DNA from: JBOHNM01 sp050730675
Lineage (GTDB): Bacteria > Planctomycetota > Phycisphaerae > Phycisphaerales > UBA1924
Direction: 5' to 3'
DNA length: 27,329 nucleotides
Assembly: GCA_050730675.1 (NCBI GenBank)
Contig: JBOHNM010000041.1
Coordinates: 1 to 27,329, forward strand
Shown: positions 13,792 through 21,920 of the stretch, one piece after another
Position numbering within the stretch: position 1 is the stretch's first letter
Layout of the letters: the number at the start of each line of letters is the position of its first letter
The notes under the pieces: model-generated
What the model was told of the DNA's origin: nothing
The model's input: only the letters and a program-made list of their open reading frames with translations
The model's database searches: none
Made by a program: the position numbers and the translations under genes

Positions 13792-15093
13792 TCAATTTGA
13801 TGCGGTCGTCTTCGGGCCGTTGCGGAAGGCGGCGAGGAAGATCAGCAGGATGGCCCCGGCGAAGATGCAGGGGATGAGCCAGATGGTCTGCCAGTTCTTG
13901 CCGATTTCGGCTCCGGCATCGTTCAGCTTGGTGTTGGCGGCGACGACCCGGCTGATGACCTGGGCGCCAATGAGCATGCCGACGCCTTGGGTGACCAGAA
14001 CCAGGAAGCCCTGGGCCTGACCACGCACCTGCTTGGGGGCCTGCTTGTCCACGTAGATCTGGCCGGTGACGAAGAAGAAGTCGTAGCAGATGCCGTGGAG
14101 GATGATGCCGCCGAGGACCATCCATTCGACGTGATGAGTCCCGGGGCCGTCGCCTCCCCAAGCCGCAGCAAAAAGCCCGTAACGGACGACCCAGGCGAGC
14201 ATGCCGACGGCGAGCATCCACTTGACGCCGAGGCGGGCGAAGCAGAGGGGCATCACGAGCATGAAGAAGATCTCGGACATCTGCCCGAAGGTCATGGTCG
14301 TGGCGACATCCTTGAAGCCGGTTGCGCCGACGTAGCGGCCGGCGGTGGAGTAGTACGCGGCGAGGGGGATGCAGATGAGGAAGGAGCAGATGATAAAGAC
14401 GGCGAAGGACGGAGACTTGAGCATGCTGATGGCGTCGAGGCCGAGGGCGTCGCGAAGGGAGAACGGACGACCGGCGGCGGGCGGGGGCGTGTGCGGGAGC
14501 ATGAAGGAGAAGAGGCCGAGGATGATGCCGCAACCGCCCGCGGCGTAGAAGAAGACGGGCTGGGCGGCGATCTGGGCCTCGGTGGCGTTGGCGCCGGCGG
14601 CCTGCCTCATGAGGTAGCCGACGACGAAGCCAGCGGCGATCCAGCCGATGGTACCGAGCACGCGGATGAGCGGAAATTCTTTTTCCTGGTTTTTGACGTG
14701 GTGGAACGCGACGGTGTTGCTGAGGCCGAGGGTGGGCATGTAGCAAAGCATGTGGACGAGGAGAAGGCCGACAAAGGGCCAGGCGTCGCCACTGGATTGG
14801 GCGGCGACCGAGGGCGCGGCAAGGAGAGCGACGCCGCCGAGGAGGTGCATGATGCCAAGGACGCGCTGGCTGGCAAAGAATCGGTCGGCGATCATGCCGA
14901 GGAAGACGGGGGAGATGATGGCGGCGATGGGGCCGACGGAGTAGGCGTTGCCGATGGAGCCTTCGGAGAATTTCATGGCGGCCATGAAGGGGCCGAGCGT
15001 GACATACCACGCGCCCCAGAGGAAGAACTGAAGGAACATCATCCCGGCGAGGGGGACGATCGGCGTGCGCTGGGAGACGGCGGTGTCGTGCAT
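13792..15093 (-). CDS. MFS transporter, nucleoside:H+ symporter (NHS) type
   Basis: A 433-residue integral membrane protein with about 12 hydrophobic helices. It begins with LAGMMFLQFFLWGAWYVTLG and contains FSEGSIGNAYSVGPIAAIIS, then GMIADRFFASQR, then YMPTLGLSNTVAFHHVKNQ and FPLIRVLGTIGWIAAGFVVG, which together match the nucleoside:H+ symporter branch (NupG/XapB-like, PF03825). In planctomycete and Bacteroidetes sugar clusters this branch is often beside Gfo/Idh/MocA genes, so the cargo may be a sugar derivative rather than a nucleoside. The start at 15093 has GGGGA 8 nt upstream; ATGs at 15108 and 15138 are in frame but lack an SD. It is followed by a 193-nt gap and then the oxidoreductase operon on the same strand, and is divergent from the isomerase gene at 15195. 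Confidence 0.9.
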   Translation of the reverse strand: MHDTAVSQRTPIVPLAGMMFLQFFLWGAWYVTLGPFMAAMKFSEGSIGNAYSVGPIAAIISPVFLGMIADRFFASQRVLGIMHLLGGVALLAAPSVAAQSSGDAWPFVGLLLVHMLCYMPTLGLSNTVAFHHVKNQEKEFPLIRVLGTIGWIAAGFVVGYLMRQAAGANATEAQIAAQPVFFYAAGGCGIILGLFSFMLPHTPPPAAGRPFSLRDALGLDAISMLKSPSFAVFIICSFLICIPLAAYYSTAGRYVGATGFKDVATTMTFGQMSEIFFMLVMPLCFARLGVKWMLAVGMLAWVVRYGLFAAAWGGDGPGTHHVEWMVLGGIILHGICYDFFFVTGQIYVDKQAPKQVRGQAQGFLVLVTQGVGMLIGAQVISRVVAANTKLNDAGAEIGKNWQTIWLIPCIFAGAILLIFLAAFRNGPKTTASN

Positions 15094-15194
15094 CGGGCGG
15101 TTCCCCATGTGGCGGCGAGTGCCGCGGGTGGAGAGCATACAAAAACGGGTGGCGTGGAGTACACTGGCTGCTGTCCCGAGGAGGAACGGTCCAT

Positions 15195-16199
15195 ATGCCC
15201 CGCCCTGTCACGCTGTTTACCGGTCAGTGGGCCGACTTGCCGCTGGAGAAGCTGGCGGCGATGGCCAAGTCGTGGGGGTACGACGGGCTGGAACTGGCGT
15301 GCTGGGGGGACCACTTTGATGTGCAGCGGGCGCTGGCGGAACCGGGGTACTGCCAGGGGCGGCATGACTTGCTGGCCAAGCACGGGCTGAAGGTGTGGGC
15401 GATCAGCAATCACCTTGTCGGGCAGTGCGTCTGCGATGTGATCGACCAGCGGCACAAGACGATGATCCCGGCGCGTGTGTGGGGGGATGGGGACGGCGAG
15501 GGTGTGCGGCGGCGGGCGGCGCAGGAGATGATCGATACGGCGACGGCCGCGGCGAAGCTGGGTGTGAAGGTGGTGAACGGGTTCACCGGTTCGAGCGTGT
15601 GGGGGAAGCTGTACTTCTTTCCGCCGACGAGTGCCGCGGAGATCGACGAGGGGTACGCGGACTTTGCGGCGCGGTGGGCGCCGATTTTCGACGCGTTCGC
15701 GCGTGCCGGCGTGCGGTTTGCGCTGGAGGTGCATCCGACGGAGATCGCGTACGACATCCACACCACGCACCGGGCGCTGGACGCGGTGAAGCACCACGGC
15801 GCGTTCGGGTTCAACTTCGATCCCTCGCACCTGCACTGGCAGTTCGTGGACCCGGTGAAGTTCATCAACGCGTTCGGGGATCGGATCTTCCACTGCCATG
15901 TGAAGGATGCGATCCGGGCGCTGGATGGAGAGACGGGCGTGCTGGGGTCGCACCTGGCGTTCGGCGATCACCGGCGCGGGTGGGACTTCCGTTCACCGGG
16001 GCGGGGCGGGATTGACTTTGAAGAGATCATCCGCGCACTCAATCGGGTGGGGTATGACGGGCCGCTGTCGGTGGAATGGGAAGACAGCCACATGGCCCGT
16101 GAGCATGGGGCGGCGGAGGCGTGCGGGTTTGTGCGGAAGCTGGATTTCCCCCCCCCGGGCCCGGGACGGGCGTTTGATTCGGCGTTCGAGAAGAAGTGA
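15195..16199 (+). CDS. Cytoplasmic sugar phosphate isomerase/epimerase-type TIM barrel
   Basis: A 334-residue member of the xylose-isomerase-like superfamily with no signal peptide, so probably cytoplasmic. It starts at PVTLFTGQWADLPLEKLAAM (first barrel strand). A complete metal-site set is visible: E178 in ALEVHPTEIAYD, D209 in NFDPSHLHWQ, H235 in FHCHVKDAI and E294 in LSVEWEDSH. The ATG at 15195 follows GAGGAGGAA (15179-15187) with a 7-nt spacer. It is divergent from the MFS symporter gene and is followed 50 nt later by a thioredoxin-like gene and then a cytoplasmic Gfo/Idh/MocA gene. With the latter it forms an intracellular counterpart of the exported oxidoreductase/TIM-barrel pairs. A C9 tract (16148-16156) near the 3' end encodes prolines. 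The substrate is unknown. Confidence 0.93.
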   Translation: MPRPVTLFTGQWADLPLEKLAAMAKSWGYDGLELACWGDHFDVQRALAEPGYCQGRHDLLAKHGLKVWAISNHLVGQCVCDVIDQRHKTMIPARVWGDGDGEGVRRRAAQEMIDTATAAAKLGVKVVNGFTGSSVWGKLYFFPPTSAAEIDEGYADFAARWAPIFDAFARAGVRFALEVHPTEIAYDIHTTHRALDAVKHHGAFGFNFDPSHLHWQFVDPVKFINAFGDRIFHCHVKDAIRALDGETGVLGSHLAFGDHRRGWDFRSPGRGGIDFEEIIRALNRVGYDGPLSVEWEDSHMAREHGAAEACGFVRKLDFPPPGPGRAFDSAFEKK

Positions 16200-16249
16200 C
16201 ACTTCGCCGGGTGCTGGAAGGACGCGGCGCTTTGGCACAGGAGTTTGCT

Positions 16250-17308
16250 ATGAAGAACCGGAAGCTGGTCGTTGCGATGTTCGCCGTTGGGTTCGGTCTG
16301 CCGTGCGCGGCGATGATGGCGGAGCCGCCGGCGGCGGTGAATCCCCCCCCTGCGCAAGAGGCCAAGCCCGCGCCAGCTGCACAGCCGGCCAAGCCTGCCA
16401 AGGCCGAGAAAACGAAGCTCTACGACGAGGCGGCGGATGGGAAGGCGCAGATCGCCGCGGCACTGGCGAAGGCGAAGAAAGAGAACCGCCGAGTGTTGAT
16501 CCAGTGGGGTGGCAACTGGTGCGGGTGGTGCATCCGGCTGCATGAGTTGACGAAGAGTGATCCAACGCTGTCGAAGGAGTTGATGTACGAGTACGACGTG
16601 GTGCATGTGGATACGGGGCAGCCGGCGGGGAAGAACATTGACCTGGCGGAGAAGTACGGCGCGGATGTGAAGAAGCACGGGTTTCCGTTCCTGACGATTT
16701 TGGATGCCGACGGCAAGCCGATCGCCAATCAGGAGACCGAGTCGCTGGAGGTGAAGAACGCGCAAGGGGAGTCGGCCGGGATCAAGGAGGGGCATGATCC
16801 GAAGAAGGTGCTGGCGTTCCTGAAGGCGAACGAGGCGAAGCCGCTCAACGCTGAAGCGGTGGTGGGCGACGGCCTGGCACGCGCCCGCGAAACGGGCAAG
16901 GTCGTCTTCCTGCACTTCGGCGCGCCGTGGTGCGTGTGGTGCCACCGGATGGAGGGTTGGATGGCCAAACCGGAGATCGCGGCGATCCTTGACAAGAACT
17001 TTGTGGATGTGAAGATCGATATCGATCGAATGACCGGCGGCAAGGGGGAGATGGCGAAGTACTGCAAGACCAAGAACGAGGGGATTCCTTGGTTTGTCTT
17101 CCTGAGCGCCGAGGGGGCGACGGTGGCGACCAGCGACGGGCCGAAGGGGAACGTGGGGTTCCCGGCCGAGGCCGGTGAGATCGCGCACTTCGCCGAGATG
17201 CTGACCAAGGCGTGCCCGAAGATGAGCGAGGGGGATCGGAAGGTGTTGCTGGATTCGCTGAAGCCGAAGGAAAAGACTGTCGGGGCGGCGCCGGCGGCTG
17301 GACGCTGA
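16250..17308 (+). CDS. Secreted protein with two thioredoxin-like domains
   Basis: A 352-residue protein with a Sec signal (KLVVAMFAVGFGLPCAAMMA), a Pro/Ala/Lys-rich linker (about residues 25-55) and two thioredoxin folds. The first has CGWC at 91-94 (IQWGGNWCGWCIRLHEL) and the cis-Pro region HGFPFLTILD; the second has CVWC at 228-231 (FGAPWCVWCHRME) and GIPWFVFL. Both resemble the thioredoxin_7/DUF255-like 'thiol reductase' group. It likely reduces or isomerises disulfides, or handles cytochrome c cysteines, outside the cytoplasm. The ATG at 16250 has CAGGAG upstream; the frame extends to 16196 but that start overlaps the previous stop. It lies 9 nt before the next Gfo/Idh/MocA gene. A C8 tract (16343-16350) lies in the linker. 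The client protein is unknown. Confidence 0.88.
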   Translation: MKNRKLVVAMFAVGFGLPCAAMMAEPPAAVNPPPAQEAKPAPAAQPAKPAKAEKTKLYDEAADGKAQIAAALAKAKKENRRVLIQWGGNWCGWCIRLHELTKSDPTLSKELMYEYDVVHVDTGQPAGKNIDLAEKYGADVKKHGFPFLTILDADGKPIANQETESLEVKNAQGESAGIKEGHDPKKVLAFLKANEAKPLNAEAVVGDGLARARETGKVVFLHFGAPWCVWCHRMEGWMAKPEIAAILDKNFVDVKIDIDRMTGGKGEMAKYCKTKNEGIPWFVFLSAEGATVATSDGPKGNVGFPAEAGEIAHFAEMLTKACPKMSEGDRKVLLDSLKPKEKTVGAAPAAGR

Positions 17309-17317
17309 GGCATATTT

Positions 17318-18487
17318 ATGAGCGGACTGCCGGCCCACGGGCCGCTGAAACTCGGCATGGTCGGCGGCGGGCGCAACGCGTTCATCGGGGCGGTGCATCG
17401 GCTGGCGGCGCAGCTCGATGGGTCGTTCGTGGTGACGGCGGGGGCGCTGTCATCCTCGCCTGAGAAGGCGCTGGCGTCCGCGCGTGAGTTGGGGCTTGCG
17501 CCCGAGCGGAGTTATGGATCGTGGAAGGAGATGGCCGCGGCGGAGACGAAGCGGCCCGGGGGCGAGCGCATCGACGCGGTGACGATCGTGACGCCGAACG
17601 CGACGCACTTCGAGATCGCCCGCGGGTTTCTCGAGGCGGGGATTCCGGTGATACTGGACAAACCGATGGTGACTTCGCTGCGCGAGGCCAGGGAACTGGC
17701 GGCGGTCGCGGAGAAGACGGGGACGCTGCTGGCGGTGACGTACAACTACACCGGCTACCCGATGGTGAAGCACGCGGCACACCTGGTGCGATCCGGGGAG
17801 CTTGGGACGATCCGCAAGGTCTTTGTGGAGTACCACCAGGGGTGGCTGGCGACCAAGCTGGAGGACAGCGGCCAGAAGCAGGCGGCGTGGCGGAACGACC
17901 CGGCGCAGGCGGGGGCGGGGGGCTCGGTCGGCGATATCGGCACGCACGCGGAGAACCTGCTGAGCACGGTGACGGGATTGTACATCGAGTCGCTGTGCGC
18001 GGAACTCAACAGCCTTGTGCCGGGGCGCACGCTGGACGACGATGCCACGGTGCTGATGCGGCTCTCGGGCGGTGCGCGGGGGGTGATCACGGTCTGCCAG
18101 GTGGCGATCGGCGAGCAGAACAACCTGACGCTGCGGGTGCACGGCGACAAGGGCTCGCTGTGGTGGCGGCAGGAAGAGCCGAACCAGTTGAAGGTGGCGA
18201 CGATCGACGGGACCACAAGGATCGTGTCGCGCGGTGAGGGTCTGTCACCGGCAGCCGCGGCGGCGACAAGGTTGCCGCCGGGGCACCCGGAGGGGTTCAT
18301 CGAGGGGTTCGCCAACGTGTACCGCGGCATTGCACAGGCAATCCGTGACCGTGCGGCGGGGCGGAAGCCCGGTGGCCTGGGGGCGGAGATTCCGACTGTG
18401 CACGATGGGCTGCGGGGTGTGCAGTTTATCGAGCAGGTGGTGCGGAGCGCCAAGGCGGGCGGGGCGTGGGTGAAGTGGGAGGCGTGA
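17318..18487 (+). CDS. Cytoplasmic Gfo/Idh/MocA oxidoreductase
   Basis: A 389-residue protein without a signal peptide, unlike the other three family members in the window. The Rossmann fold starts at KLGMVGGGRNAFIG (about residue 11). The family motif reads DKP (VILDKPMVTSLREA), an accepted variant of EKP, and GGSVGDIGTHAENLL gives the C-terminal His region. The ATG at 17318 is preceded by TGAGG with a 7-nt spacer and lies 9 nt after the thioredoxin-like gene, so the TIM barrel, thioredoxin-like and oxidoreductase genes appear to form one transcript. With the TIM-barrel gene at 15195 it may convert an imported sugar derivative in the cytoplasm. The substrate is unknown. Confidence 0.92.
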   Translation: MSGLPAHGPLKLGMVGGGRNAFIGAVHRLAAQLDGSFVVTAGALSSSPEKALASARELGLAPERSYGSWKEMAAAETKRPGGERIDAVTIVTPNATHFEIARGFLEAGIPVILDKPMVTSLREARELAAVAEKTGTLLAVTYNYTGYPMVKHAAHLVRSGELGTIRKVFVEYHQGWLATKLEDSGQKQAAWRNDPAQAGAGGSVGDIGTHAENLLSTVTGLYIESLCAELNSLVPGRTLDDDATVLMRLSGGARGVITVCQVAIGEQNNLTLRVHGDKGSLWWRQEEPNQLKVATIDGTTRIVSRGEGLSPAAAAATRLPPGHPEGFIEGFANVYRGIAQAIRDRAAGRKPGGLGAEIPTVHDGLRGVQFIEQVVRSAKAGGAWVKWEA

Positions 18488-18631
18488 AGTGCCACTGAAC
18501 TCGTTGCGAGGTCCGTGTCGGACGCACGACCGCCCACGAAAATGACCGGCTCCGAACTCTGGTGCCCTGAGCCATGTAAGCGATTGCAGTGTTCAAGGCG
18601 GACGGGGTATCCTCCGGGCAAGGAGCCGCGG

Positions 18632-21600
18632 ATGCTGCGGATGTGGCTGAGTTTGATGCTGGCGGGCTGGGCGGCGTGTGCCGTGGCGGTGGGGCAGGTG
18701 CGGACAGTTGACGACTTCGCCAAGCTCGACGCGTGGAAGGTGATTACGTCGGACGGCGTCAAGATGACAATCATGCCGGATCACTCGGGTGATCCCCCCC
18801 GTCCGGCGATGCGCATCGACTTTGAGTTTGTCTCGGGCGCGGGGTACGGGATTGTGCAGCGAGAGGTGCCGTTGGACTTGCCGGAGAACTACGAATTTGC
18901 GATGGGCATCCGCGGCAGTGGGGGGTGCCCAGCCAACGACCTGGAGTTCAAGCTGCTCGATGCGCCGAAGGGCGAGAACGTCTGGTGGTGCAAGAGACGG
19001 GCGTTTGAGTTTCCTGATGAACGCACGGTTCTGAGGTATCGCAAGCGGGACATCTCCTTCGCGTGGGGACCGTCCGGAGGCAAGCCGCTGACGGCGATCA
19101 GCAAGATCGAGATCGCGATCGCTTCGAGTTCTGGCGGCAAGGGGAGCGTGTGGCTGGACTCGCTGACGTTCCGCGAGTTGCCGCCGGTGCGGCCGTACGA
19201 GGGCAGGACGACGGCGAGGGCATCGAGCGAGGTGGAGGGGCACGCGGCTCTCTCGGCTATTGACGGCGATGCGAAGACGGCGTGGCGGGCGGCGGGCGAT
19301 GACGCGGCGCCGGCGCTGACGATGGACTTCGGCGCGGTGCGCGAGTTCGGCGGCGTGACGATCGACTGGGGAGCGGAGGCGGCGCCCAAGAGCGCCGAGG
19401 TGGAGACGTCGGTTGATGGCGAGACGTGGGTGCGGGGTGGGTTGCTGCTGGCTGAAAAACTGCCGACGCGCAGTTACGTGCGGATTCCCGATGCCGAGGC
19501 GCGGTACGTGCGGGTGAAGATGACTCCGGCTATGGCCGACGCCAAGCGAGCGCCCGTCGGCATTGCGGGCGTGCGTGTGGAGCCGCTGGAGTTCGGGCGG
19601 TCGATGACGGACACGTGGAAGGCGATCGCTGCGGAGCACCCGCGCGGCTACTTCCCGCGGTACTTCACGGGAGAGCAGTCGTTTTGGACGGTGGCGGGTG
19701 TGCCGGGGGATGAGCACGAGGTGCTCGTCAACGCGGACGGGATGATCGAAGTCGAGAAGGGCGGCTTCAGTCTTGAGCCGTTCATCATGAACGAGCGGGG
19801 ACGATTGTTCACTTGGGCGGAAGGGGATACGCGACAGAAGCTGGACGACCAGGGATTCCCTACGCCGCGGGTAAATCGTGCGGCGGATGGTCTGGACTTG
19901 GAGGTGGCGATCGAGCCGGTTGTGCGTCAGAGCGGCGAGCGGGCGATGTTGGTGGTGTACAGCATCAAGAACCTGGAACGCACCAATCGCAAAGTCCGCT
20001 TTGTGCTCGCGGTCCGACCTTTCCAGGTAAATCCACCTTGGCAGTTCCTCAACACCCCGGGCGGCGCGGCCCGCGTCACGGCGATCCGTCAGGATCGCGG
20101 CGACATCGTTGTGAACGGTCGCCAACGTGTCATGTTGATCGACCACCCGCAGGCGTTTGGCGCCCAGACTTTCGCCGCGGGGGAGATCATTGATGCTGTT
20201 GTCTCGGGCAAGCTGCCCATGGCGAGTGTGGTCAGCGATGAAATGGGGAACGGTGCTTCGGCCGCGGCTGTCTATGAACTTTCCCTTGGTCCGACGGAAG
20301 TTCGCGCCGTGAGGCTGATCCTGCCGCTGGGACAGGCAGAACGGCCGTTATGGATCGCCGCTGCAGACGACCGGCTGATGGCCCCGACGCCGGCTGGGTT
20401 GGCGAGCATTCTCGGCACACGATCGTTGCCCTCACCGGATCAGCGTATTGTGTTGAAGCTACCGCCGTTTGCGGATTACCTGCGCGACTCCATCCGCGCC
20501 AACCTCGGTTACATTTTCGTTAACATGGATGGCCCAGGCTTCCAGCCCGGCTCGCGGTCGTACGAGCGTTCGTGGATCCGCGACGGTTCGATGACCGGCG
20601 CGGCGTGCCTGGAGTTCGGGCTGATGGAAGAGCCGCGCAAGTTCGTGGAGTGGTACGAGAAGTACCAGTTCCCCAGCGGCAAGGTGCCGTGCGTGGTAGA
20701 CAAGCGCGGGCCGGACCCTGTGCCGGAGAACGACAGTCACGGGCAACTGATCTACGCGATCGCAGAGAACTTCCGGTTCCATCCCGACACGCCGTGGCTG
20801 CGGGCCCGCTTTCCGGCGGTGAAGGCCGCGGTGAAGTACATCCAGGAACTGCGGGCCCAGCGGATGACCGACGAATTCAAGGATGCCACGAAAACAAGGC
20901 AGGAACCCGGCAAGGCGGCTGTGCCCGTCACGGCGTTCTACGGCCTCGTGCCCGAGTCGATCAGCCACGAGGGGTACTCGGCCAAGCCGATGCACTCGTA
21001 CTGGGACCAGTTCTTCGTGCTCAAGGGTTTGAAGGATGCGGCGTTCATCGCCGAGGCACTGGGTGAGAACGAGCTGGCCAAGCAATGGAGGGATCTCGCG
21101 GCGGATTTCCGCAAGTGTCTGCTCGAGTCGATCCGCATCACGGCCAAGACCCACGGAATCGACTACATCCCGGGGTGCGTCGAGCTGGGCGATTTCGACG
21201 CGACGAGCACGGCGGTCGGCATCACGGTCTGCGGCGAGCTGGAACACATGCCGCGGGAGTTGGTGGATGCGACGTTCGACCGGTACTGGGCGTACTTCGT
21301 CAAGCGGCGCGACGATCCGAACTTTGAGTGGATCGACTACACGCCGTACGAGCTGCGGGTGGTCGGCGCGATGGTGATGCTCGGCCACCGCGACCGCGCG
21401 ATGCAGATGCTCGACTGGTTCATGAAGGACCAACTCCCGGCCGGGTGGCACCAGTGGGCGGAGATCGTTCACAAGGACCGAAAGGCCGGCAAGTGGATCG
21501 GCGACATGCCCCACACGTGGGTGGGATCGGATTTCTTGCGGTCGGTGCGATCGATGTTTGTGTACGAGGGCGGGCCGGGCGATTCGATCGTGCTCTTGGC

Positions 21601-21874
21601 CGGGGTGCCGCAGACGTGGCTGGATTCCAGCAACGGCGTGGAGTTCGAGCTTCCCACTCACCGGAGCAAGCTGAAGATGAAGGTGAAATCCGGAGCCGAC
21701 GGCTGGACGCACGCGACGCTCGAATCGGACAGGCCGATCGGGCAAGATATCTGGATACGACCGCCCTCGCTCTCTTCACCCGACAAGGTCCGTGTGAACG
21801 ACAAACCCACGGTCGTCCGCGACGGCATGATCCCCGTCGATACCCTCCCGGCCACCATCGTGTACATTCGCTGA
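18632..21874 (+). CDS. Large secreted six-hairpin glycosidase with discoidin-like domain
   Basis: A 1080-residue protein. A Sec signal (MLRMWLSLMLAGWAACAVAV) leads into a beta-sandwich domain (about residues 25-190, ending in GSVWLDSLTFRELP). An F5/8-type C (discoidin-like) carbohydrate-binding domain follows at about 200-320 (ASSEVEGHAALSAIDGDAKT, then RYVRVKMTP). A beta-rich linking domain spans about 330-600, and an (alpha/alpha)6 catalytic region about 610-1000 carries RSYERSWIRDGSMTGAACLE, VPENDSHGQLIYAIAENF, MHSYWDQFFVLKG and PHTWVGSDFLRSVRSM. The WIRDG motif is typical of six-hairpin glycosidases (GH15-like and relatives), but I cannot assign a GH family. ATG 18632 has AAGGAG 6 nt upstream; the frame is open from 18515 but without a signal peptide. 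It probably attacks an extracellular polysaccharide and feeds the oxidoreductase and beta-glucosidase steps. Confidence 0.85.
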   Translation: MLRMWLSLMLAGWAACAVAVGQVRTVDDFAKLDAWKVITSDGVKMTIMPDHSGDPPRPAMRIDFEFVSGAGYGIVQREVPLDLPENYEFAMGIRGSGGCPANDLEFKLLDAPKGENVWWCKRRAFEFPDERTVLRYRKRDISFAWGPSGGKPLTAISKIEIAIASSSGGKGSVWLDSLTFRELPPVRPYEGRTTARASSEVEGHAALSAIDGDAKTAWRAAGDDAAPALTMDFGAVREFGGVTIDWGAEAAPKSAEVETSVDGETWVRGGLLLAEKLPTRSYVRIPDAEARYVRVKMTPAMADAKRAPVGIAGVRVEPLEFGRSMTDTWKAIAAEHPRGYFPRYFTGEQSFWTVAGVPGDEHEVLVNADGMIEVEKGGFSLEPFIMNERGRLFTWAEGDTRQKLDDQGFPTPRVNRAADGLDLEVAIEPVVRQSGERAMLVVYSIKNLERTNRKVRFVLAVRPFQVNPPWQFLNTPGGAARVTAIRQDRGDIVVNGRQRVMLIDHPQAFGAQTFAAGEIIDAVVSGKLPMASVVSDEMGNGASAAAVYELSLGPTEVRAVRLILPLGQAERPLWIAAADDRLMAPTPAGLASILGTRSLPSPDQRIVLKLPPFADYLRDSIRANLGYIFVNMDGPGFQPGSRSYERSWIRDGSMTGAACLEFGLMEEPRKFVEWYEKYQFPSGKVPCVVDKRGPDPVPENDSHGQLIYAIAENFRFHPDTPWLRARFPAVKAAVKYIQELRAQRMTDEFKDATKTRQEPGKAAVPVTAFYGLVPESISHEGYSAKPMHSYWDQFFVLKGLKDAAFIAEALGENELAKQWRDLAADFRKCLLESIRITAKTHGIDYIPGCVELGDFDATSTAVGITVCGELEHMPRELVDATFDRYWAYFVKRRDDPNFEWIDYTPYELRVVGAMVMLGHRDRAMQMLDWFMKDQLPAGWHQWAEIVHKDRKAGKWIGDMPHTWVGSDFLRSVRSMFVYEGGPGDSIVLLAGVPQTWLDSSNGVEFELPTHRSKLKMKVKSGADGWTHATLESDRPIGQDIWIRPPSLSSPDKVRVNDKPTVVRDGMIPVDTLPATIVYIR

Positions 21875-21920
21875 CCAGTACCCCTTCGATTTTTCTTCAG
21901 GTCGCCTTCTGACTGCTCCC

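Noticed and set aside
13987..15390. A plus-strand open frame antisense to the MFS symporter
   Set aside because: Charged low-complexity translation; the minus strand encodes a clear 12-helix transporter.
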